A DNA stretch of 64,000 nt from NCBI GenBank assembly GCA_015680685.1, contig MNCI01026893.1, forward strand, positions 1-64,000, in the 5' to 3' direction. Made by a program: the position numbers and the translations under genes. Position 1 is the stretch's first letter. Each line of letters starts with the position of its first letter. Below are positions 57,101 to 64,000 of the stretch, one piece after another. Below the pieces are notes generated by a model. The model was not told where the DNA came from and made no database searches. It saw only the letters and a program-made list of their open reading frames with translations. The DNA is from Gnetum montanum (taxonomy: Eukaryota; Streptophyta; Gnetopsida; Gnetales; Gnetaceae).

Positions 57101-58361
57101 ACATCGAACCTGGAGCTGGTACGTTATGATCATAATAAGTCTATGGTATTACTTAGCGGTAATGTGTCATCAGCATTTGATGATTGTTTCTGTTAGGAGC
57201 TTGCCTACGATGGGATCCCACGGAGCCCATTGATCTGGACATAGTGGAGCCACCATCCAATGAAGCAGTCGTGTCATGTCACATTTATGAGGAATTGCAT
57301 AAATGTGCATTACGCTCAACACGCTCCTTATGGGAAAGTAGGGGCGTAAATGAAAATCTATGGAAAAGGTTGCAGAAGATAAAATAGAGGGTTGAGTCTC
57401 TGACCAAAGAGGTCAGAGACTTAAAATCATAGTGCGACTTCCTTCAGGCACGAGCGACAGGGGATGAAGACTGGTGTACCACTGTTGTCGACCACTCCCG
57501 GTATTGGACAGCCATCAAAAACAGCATGCAGACTAGTCGGACGTTAGTCGAACAGCAGATGCAAATAGAACTCCTAGCCCAGAAAAGCTGAGATTGGAGG
57601 GATTATTGTGCAAGTGTGCAAGAGTGGGGGCAAAAGGAGAAGGACCACAAACACTTGTATAAGCAGGAGAGCGTTGCTTATCGAAAACTCTACCGCGATC
57701 TTGCCGTCAGGGCCCAGTCTTTGGAAGTCTTCCTGGACGTCATTGGAGTTTCCGAAGCTTTCAAGAAGTTCGAGGAGTAGGTGACTGTAAGTGCGTCCCC
57801 CGAAAGGGCAATGACTCTCCCTGGGGGTCAGGCTTCAATCCCTAATTTCTTCCCGGACCCACCCTGTTGGAGCAGCGTGGAGAAAGGGAAAGTGAAGGCT
57901 GGAGCTGCCTTGGGAGAGGATGTATGACCAGATCTAATGGATGAAGAGATTATGGAGCACCTCTGGGCTGGCCTGGACAAGCTTCCCTTTGCTGCGGAAG
58001 CAGGGCCGTCGCAAGTAAGTTTAGGCATCAACTTAGTTTGCATTTCTAATTATAATGTTACGTCTTGTGTAGCTAATGTGCTTACTATATTTAGGTACCA
58101 ACTGAGGATAGGAAAGGCGAACAAGCTGGGGAGTTAGAAGAGGACGCAGTATAAGCAGAAGAAGAAGCAGCGGAAGAGTAAGAGCACAGCGATGAAGAGC
58201 ATCCCCCCGTGGACCTGGCACCGGAACAAGGACCTCACGAAGAAGAAGTTCTTCGTGAAAGACTAATTCCCAAAGACGACGGCCCACTGGAGGACGATCC
58301 ACTAGGGTTGGATCCGAATTTGAGAGATACTGGTCACAGCGGCAATAAAGGAAATGCGTAA
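54198..58361 (+). pseudogene. Antisense eight-exon accessory gene of the retrotransposon (HAD/FCP1-like N-terminus)
   Basis: Exons 2-8: 54556-55037, 55160-55434, 55523-56551, 56644-56913, 56990-57118, 57197-58014 and 58095-58361. All introns (76-122 bases) have GT-AG ends, such as GTAAGC, GTACGT and GTAAGT, and every junction phase agrees, for 1,090 codons. A first exon (54198-54316, MAPKVKRKNAKMAK) is plausible but its phase does not fit. Exons 2-3 resemble plant FCP1/NIF HAD phosphatases: VVLDIVGVL at about 54613, then FRRGVLEFLKFLL and YSVIVWF; the second Asp of DxD is Val. Exon 4 is an unknown domain (FDIDAPLFANLFGVP, LSRPWIAHIL). Exons 5-8 are acidic and coiled-coil-like. Eleven in-frame stops, all TAG, TGA or TAA at Gln/Arg-like positions, mark decay by C-to-T change. 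It opposes gag-pol and lies in the pro-RT gap. The function is not known. Confidence 0.8.
54556..55434 (+). other. HAD/FCP1-like domain (exons 2-3 of antisense gene)
   Basis: The order of blocks follows plant NIF-type HAD proteins: a hydrophobic strand with Asp (KPILVVLDIVGVL), a 20-residue spacer, FRRGVLEFLKFLLRNYSVIV (in the family 'kRPf..eFL.f...f.vgvWSs'), a GLRNLKWIWE helix, NMMFVAHHVSTCFQNPQDTV (family 'ntLLvDDsp.kal.NPp.tai') and DMLSWAETTISAF. The late Asp pair is replaced by His-His-Val and the second motif I acid by Val. The fold may persist but phosphatase chemistry seems lost. Identification is from memory of the family pattern. Confidence 0.6.
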
Positions 58362-58539
58362 TTGTAGTTTACGCATAGTTTCATTAATGGTGAAGTGAAG
58401 CATTGTTTTAGGAATGACTGAAAAAATGTGTTATAAAACCTGGTGGATGTTTCGGATGGCGGTTATATATATTTTTTTTTTCTTTTGTGTTTTGACCTAT
58501 AACACATGGGCGTAATTGTTAAGGATTTCACCTAAGTTA

Positions 58540-58710
58540 TAATGACGGGATGTAGTTGCTAGTTTAAGGCCATCGCAGGCCGTCATATGATTCTGCGAAA
58601 ACTACAGACTAGTTTAGGGCCATTGCGGGCCTACTGCGTAATCAAGCATAAAGAGTCATAGTATATAATTCTGTGTAACTAGTTTAAGGATGTTGCAGGC
58701 CATAGCATAA
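58540..58710 (-). repeat. Minisatellite array 1 of copy M
   Basis: Three to four units; minus strand GGCCTGCGATGGCCTTAAACT and similar. It lies between the 3' ends of gag-pro (58931) and the antisense gene (58361), matching the place of array 1 in E1 and C. Confidence 0.8.
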
Positions 58711-58930
58711 TACAGCAAGCGTAAATGATACTGGTACAATATTTTGCGTAATTATGCTAAAGTGATTAAGAAACGTGAATGCCATGCGTATGAAAAAGAC
58801 AACAATGTGAAGATAAATGACCAACGTAAGAACTGAAAACAAAAGTAAGGTGAAAATACCTGAAATAAAATTGCTAAGTCGGAACCATGATAACTCACTA
58901 AGACATGAAAATGTACGCAAGGACCATTGT
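58711..58930. other. No gene recognised; spacer after protease of copy M
   Basis: Short stretch downstream of the protease stop. Contains ATTTCAGGTATTT (minus strand, about 58860), which could be a splice donor but lies beyond the stop. Confidence 0.35.
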
Positions 58931-60106
58931 TCAACCATTGATATGCAATTGTCTCTTTATGGCCTTTACGTTGAATGTCGTGTAAGGGTGAGGAGACTTA
59001 TGGTTGGACTCCTCTGCGCTACCATCCGGAAATGGCAGGTCGACCCAAGCTAGACCATCATCATTGCTGTCAGCTTGTTGAGGGGTTTGGAGATAGGTTT
59101 GATCATCAGTCATTTCTATCTCTGAACCCCATTCTTCTTCAATGTTCTTGATGGTCCTAGGGGTGATTTCGTCACTGCATATCACGACTTCCCTTTCGGC
59201 ATAAGGAATATGTATCTCTTGCTGTATCGGCGATGAAACTACCCTCAACTGAGCCAACCACGACCTCCCCAAGCTCAGGTTGAACCTTGGCATCTCCTCG
59301 ACGACTAAGAAAGTGGCCTTCATTGGGAATTGATCCCCTGCCACAAACTCGATACGCACCATCCCCTTAACTTGAACCTATGCCCCATTGAATGATTTTA
59401 CGCAGGCCGTCGTTGTGGATGTGATTTGGTCAACCAGACCTAACCTATCCACGATGGAATAGGGAATGAGGTTGGTAGCTGCGCCATCGTCCACGTGCAC
59501 TCTCCAGATCCGGTATTGACCGACCCAGATAGTGATAAACATAGGTTCAGTTGTCACCTGACCTTTCTCAGGATCGTCTTTGATAGACCCGTCATGGAAG
59601 GTCAGCGAGAAAGGCGTAGGTTGCTCAGCTTCAGGAGGAAACATGACAGCATGTATCGCTTCCTCCTCCACTGGTAAGCTTTCATCCACTGATATGGATG
59701 TCAGCATGCGAACCATAGCCTCACGGTGTTCTCGAGATGTCATAAGCAGGTCGTAAAGGCTTAGCGTTGTGTTTTTTTGTTTGAGAGCCTGTTTAACTTG
59801 TGTAAATGCGTCGAGAAGGTCCTTCTCTCGGCTAGGTTGTTTTTCCCCCTTGTCTTCTTTCATTCGGCCTAAGAGACGAATCTCTCGAGGTGGAACGGTG
59901 TTAGTCGGGGAGCTGTTCTTTTTCTTGCCGAGAGAAGGTGGTTGCGTTTCCGCACCTTTATCCTGCCCCTGAGGTACAGGTGAAGGCACAGAGGCCAAGG
60001 GCCTAGGCTTAGGGAAGCTGAGCATAGAGTGGTCTTTCGTTGCGTTAACTAATGTATCCTCTCCCTTTTTTTTGGGAGGTGAGGGTTGATGCTTTTGGTC
60101 GGAGGT
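58931..60106 (-). pseudogene. Protease of copy M
   Basis: The frame continues from gag after a TAG at 60107-60109. A basic/Pro-rich linker is followed by LLDAFTQVKQALKQKNTTLS and then the retropepsin: VHVDDGAATN with the catalytic Asp at about 59480-59491, IPYSIVDRLGL, and the flap-side part FNLSLGRSWLAQLRVVSSPI. One TAG at 59378 (after SFNGA) interrupts it; E1 and C show related sequence here. It ends with TGA at 58931. It would release Gag and Pol proteins. Only two stops separate it from full gag-pro continuity, both TAG where CAG is likely. Confidence 0.85.
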
Positions 60107-62719
60107 CTACCCCTGCATAAGAGGAGCAACCTGTGGTTTTGGCACACTGATAATGAAGGGTGCCTTGGGCGTGGGCGCGGACGAGGCCGCAGCTTGACTA
60201 TTGCTGCGTGACTGAGAGTGTATCCGAGAAGGTGCCTGTATAATGAAGGGTGGCCTCGAGACCCCACTGGCTACTGGTGAAATGGTTGGTCCCCTTTGTG
60301 AGTTGGCAGGAACATGCAAAACAAAAGGTTGTTTTGGCGGTTCCCTCCTCTCACTGTCCGTACTTACCACAGTGATTGTATAAGGATCATCGTTTGCATT
60401 CAATGGGTCCTTATATACGTGCAATGTCTGGTTTTCTGGACGTGTTGGGTTGTTGCTATCTAACTTGAGTGAACCGTCATCAAGCATACGTTGAATGTCG
60501 TCTTTCAACGCCCAACAGTAATCCGTATCGTGACCACACAGCTGGTGGTAGTCACAAAAACGGTCCAGCCTGAAAGATCTTGGAACTGGTGGTTCATTAG
60601 GTAAGGCTAGAGAAGGGTTCTTCAGTAGTTCACAATGACGTCTGTGATGCTTCAGAGCCTCCTCGGACACCTTCTTAGGTTGAATGTGCCCTACCCTTAA
60701 TAGTTGTTTCAGCAGTTCAGAATGCTTTACAGGTAATGCCGTGCACTTTGAGCGATCCTTACGCTCGAAGTTTGGCTTAGGCTGGGGAGGCCCTTCAGGG
60801 GTAGGCATTTCTTGGCTAGTGCCAACACTAGCCGTGGTTTCAGGAGGCACCGTGGGCGCCTTCTTGTTCTTAGTCTTTGTACTCTTAGTCATTGCATCTA
60901 CCGTCGTTGTCGCTGCTTTACCCTTGTCTTTGTCCTTGTTATGCGCGTTCCTGTAGGCGACATATGTCGGGTCTTTGCTGGCCTCCGCAGCATCTTGGAT
61001 GCTTCTAGTTTGAGCGAAGGCCTGGTGTAGAGAGTTGGGGGAAAGATAATACAGCTTCGACTTAATGAAGTCATTGACTGCTCCCTTGAATATAGTAAGT
61101 AGATTTGAATCCACGATTGGCTCGCGAATCTCATTCAAGGTAGCATTCCAACGCTGTATAAACCTTTAGACGGGCTCAAGCGGGTCTTGTTTCACCCCCA
61201 TGAGCTCATCCAATGTGACTTCTGATTTCAAGTTGTATTTTAAGTGGGTCACAAATTAGGTCAGCAGCTCTTCCAAGGTTGAGATGGAAGAGCGTGGGAG
61301 GGCTCGCTACCAATCCAAAGCTTTCCCTATTAAGGACATCGCAAAGACTCGGATGATGGTGTGTGGCCACTGTTGCAATAATAAGGACTCAGACCTGAAC
61401 ATGACCAAGTGAGCGTTCGGATGTCCCTCCCCATTGTACTTGGTAAAATGAGGCAGAGACATCCCTGGCGGCAATGACAGCATAGGGACCGCTGGACTAA
61501 TCGGATTATCCTTGTAAAAGTCTAGGATCTGGATAGTATCGGAACTAGCGGCTTTGAGGCATTGAACCTCCTCGGTGAGAGTCTGTATAAGCTGGAAGGC
61601 TTGGTCCAGACCCGTTGATGGAAGTGTCTGTGCAGAAGGCATAGGAGGTTGGACTGGGAGGGCGGCGCAAGGGAATGAAAACGATGGGATAGGTTAACTG
61701 GCTGCTTGTGGGGTGGGGATCCCTGTAGGTGGAGGGGCCTGTGAAGACCACCACCCACTGGTTTGTGAAGAGGGGTTAGCCGCCACTTGCTGCGTAAGAT
61801 AAGGATAGGTATACTACAGGATCCCCTGTGGAACTTGCGTTGTAGGTGCAACCGGGGGTTGCACGCCATAGACCACAGGCTGGGTATGTTGCGCTGCCGG
61901 GTTAGCCCACTGACCTGCGGCAGGCTGTTGGATGTATGTTTGTGGCTGAACAATTGTGGTGATTTGTTGAGTTGGAGGGGGTAGAAGTGACAAGGTCTGC
62001 ACCGGGTGCGTTACAGACATGTTATGGGGTTGTATCTGAGGGATGAAATGGGGCGCGGTGGTCGCCGGGATCACCACTGGAATGCTAAGTACCCGTGGTG
62101 ACGAAACCGCCCCCGTGTTATTATGCGGTATTTGTGCTTCCATCCCAGATGGCTACGCGGTGGCCTGCGGCATGGCAGGGAAATGCATCTATGCGGTCAT
62201 GGTTGGGTCAAGAGGAGCGGCCTCCCCATTGAAAGGAAACAAGGGATTTATGTACGTTTGGGGGCTCAAAGTATGGAACGAATGTTTCGACTGGGTTGCC
62301 AATTCATCCTCTTCCTCCTCCCCATGCTGGGGCTCCACCACAGCTTGTGCCACCTGGCCCTTGGCCATGACCAACTGTGTAATGGGCTCATGGTGGTGTT
62401 CGGTCAAGGGAATGATGTCGTAAGCTGTTGGCTTGAAATCATGGCCCCCTCGGTGGACCACCTCAAAGTTTCGTTTCGCTTCGACTTCGGCTCAGCTAAG
62501 AGCCAGCTTCGCCTGGATCTTAACACATATAAAGTTGTATTCTTCAGGGGTTATAACCATGAAGATGGGCTCTTTTCCTTGAAGCCTCAATGAACGGTGC
62601 AATGGCCCCTGAGATCCTGTTGTGCCAGGAGCTGGTCTTGTGACCGCAATAGGGTTCATAGATGCAGCACCCAAATCAGCAGGGACCATGGCAGTTGTGG
62701 TTATGTAATAGGAATCCAT
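60107..62719 (-). pseudogene. Gag of copy M
   Basis: A single frame from ATG at 62719 (MDSYYITTTAMVPADLGAAS) runs to 60107, broken by stops near 62492, 62189, 62153, 61814, 61696, 61307, 61258 and 61169 but with no shift. The N-terminal third is acidic, then Pro/Gln-rich (QTLSLLPPPTQQITTIVQPQ). The core at 61480-61000 is the retrotransposon gag domain: FTKYNGEGHPNAHLVMF, WPHTIIRVFAMSLIGKALDW and IKSKLYYLSP. The nucleocapsid finger CDYHQLCGHDTDYC (60515-60556) is Cys-His-His-Cys. The tail repeats PFVLHVP, PFIIQAP and PFIISVP. Copies C and E align to it in pieces. Confidence 0.9.
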
Positions 62720-62940
62720 TGATTAATGAGATTGACAGTGACTAGTAATCGGATCTAAAAAATGGCTGGCAATAAGATCACAAATAGGCTTTCTACCTTG
62801 TAGGATTCCAAAGGAATCGTTGCTGAGACCAATCTACACCACACGATCTATCGTAAGCTTCCCTGGAGGTATTACGTTTACGATTTTGGGTATAGATTGT
62901 TAACAGGGCTACCCAAAAAAAGTGGATCGGAACCTAAGAG
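62720..62940 (-). mobile_element. Short 5' leader of copy M
   Basis: About 220 bases between PBS and gag ATG, without the long repeats seen in the leader of copy E. Confidence 0.6.
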
Positions 62941-62957
62941 CCCTCCTTCTAGCATCA
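62941..62957 (-). promoter_or_regulatory. Primer binding site, copy M
   Basis: Minus strand TGATGCTAGAAGGAGGG, one base different from copy E, starting 6 bases (GTTTTC) after the LTR edge at 62964. Confidence 0.8.
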
Positions 62958-62963
62958 GAAAAC

Positions 62964-64000
62964 TGTAACGATGGAAAACGTCGGCAGCTGGAAAATACCA
63001 AACGAATTTCGTGTACACAGTTCTAACCACGGATCCGTGCGAGGGCTATGTCGGAAAAACGAATCCGCGGCGCCCTAAACGGTCTTGTCGATTAGACAGG
63101 GACTTACTAATCAGTAAACCAATGAATATCTTGTGAAAATGATCTGATTCGAGGAATCGCAAAAATGAGGGGAAAACGATGTAGATGAATTGCAACGATG
63201 ATAATGTTAAACACGATAAGAGGAGCCTGACATAAGAGAAACACGTAGTTTCAAGATCTACGCTTTGACTTGAAAAATGTATATTTTGTATATTTCGTTA
63301 CACTGGGGAGACCCCAATTACCAGATGTAAAGCACAAAACAACAAGAAAATTGTCCAAACAGAAGTCCGATCTACCTCATGGGCTAAAGCCAGGATGCAA
63401 GGAAGGTCAAGCTCTGATGTCTACCGATCAACTATTTCTGACCAATAGAGTCTTTCCCAGCAGAACGATTACTCCTGTCATCGGTGCTCAAAGCAGACTG
63501 TGCTCTATTTCTGCCATAAGGTGATGCTATCAACAATTGCCAAAGCGCTGCTCTCCGTGTCTTTGCTCCAAAAGCGATAAGTGCTCCAGTGCTCAGAAAA
63601 ATGCCTTTGCTTCTATGATTTTCCTGCCTTCTGTATCTTTGTCAACTGGGGTATTTATAGGCTGCGACGCTCTATGGAAAAGGCACAACCCTGATGACAT
63701 GTGTCCCGAGTATTTTGGGCACTGTTGGTTTGACCATTTTTTGCTTCAAACTTCATGACTACGCACAATACGCGCGTTCACGTATTGTGCGTGTGAAGAA
63801 GAGGTGCACGTCGGGCATGTTTCAACTGTCTTTGGGTTATATTACGCTCATTCATGCTACGTTGCATGTATGAGTGTAACATAACATGGAAACAATGGAT
63901 TCAAGCAGTTTTACGCTTTCTTACGCAGCCGCGCGTAATGAAGCGTAGAATAATGTTTAGCTTGGCGATGCATACGCTGTGATACGCTACATTGTGTGAT
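62964..64000 (-). mobile_element. 5' LTR of copy M (cut by window edge)
   Basis: Aligns with 47276-48310 at a constant offset of 15,688, then 15,684 after a 4-base indel. Its inner edge has the canonical CA (TG on the plus strand at 62964). Sequence continues beyond the window. Confidence 0.9.
63652..63660 (-). promoter_or_regulatory. TATA box of 5' LTR, copy M
   Basis: Reverse complement CTATAAATA; the probable promoter for the gag-pol transcript of copy M. Confidence 0.8.

Larger units (their letters stand above)
47276..64000 (-). mobile_element. Copy M: nearly complete minus-strand Tat-like element
   Basis: More than 16.7 kb. Order on the minus strand: 5' LTR, PBS, gag, protease, array 1, antisense gene, RT-RNH-aRNH-IN, array 2, polypurine tract, 3' LTR. 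Inserted into gag of copy E at 47275. It retains many CpGs and few frame breaks compared with E1 and C, so it is the youngest copy visible. Confidence 0.9.

Overview
This window looks like intergenic nuclear DNA from a large plant genome. A gymnosperm is my best guess, based on very old, decayed Ty3/gypsy elements stacked on each other, a seed-storage vicilin fragment, low GC and CpG-poor old copies. I found no complete host gene, no rRNA or tRNA and no CRISPR array. Almost every long reading frame belongs to LTR retrotransposons.

Layout. 1-829 is the open C-terminal part of a Ty3/gypsy integrase, followed by LTR-like sequence and an unidentified 170-codon frame (1246-1755). A vicilin exon relic lies at 2693-3062. 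About 3950-7580 holds a decayed element with an Athila/Tat-like gag. From about 9240 to the end, nearly everything belongs to one Tat-like family, present as several copies: E1 (LTR A 10169-11856, pro, pol, LTR B 22255-23635), C (LTR ending 30987, gag split by a solo LTR at 33451-35122, pro, 37.7-40.6 kb region), E (LTR ending 45999, leader, start of gag) and M. M is a younger minus-strand copy (47276 to beyond 64000) inserted into the gag of E. M retains almost unbroken frames for gag-pro (62719 to 58931) and pol (53769 to about 50410), with RT, RNase H, a second archaeal-type RNase H and integrase.

The outstanding feature is an intron-containing gene on the strand opposite to gag-pol, in the gap between protease and reverse transcriptase. 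In M it runs 54198-58361 (+). Exons 2-8 have canonical splice sites and all exon phases match, giving about 1,090 codons. The start resembles a plant FCP1/NIF-type HAD phosphatase, the middle is an unrecognised domain, and the end is coiled-coil-like and acidic. Homologous, similarly antisense copies lie in E1 (about 13.88-15.8 kb) and C (about 37.75-40.6 kb). Copy C keeps several of the same splice sites. The gene is therefore an old, inherited part of this retrotransposon family and not a chance capture in one copy.

The family has further signatures. A degenerate minisatellite built on TTAAACTRGC sits after pro and again after integrase, in the same orientation in every copy that keeps it. 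The U3 regions carry repeated near-perfect palindromes of the type CTATGCTCTAGAGCATAG. A PBS-like sequence TGGTGCTAGAAGGAGGG begins exactly 6 nt after the LTR end in C, E and M, and the polypurine tract is of the type AAAGAGGGGCCAA. Two arrays of about 180-bp satellite-like repeats (25.8-28.2 and 42.4-44.5 kb) precede LTRs C and E.
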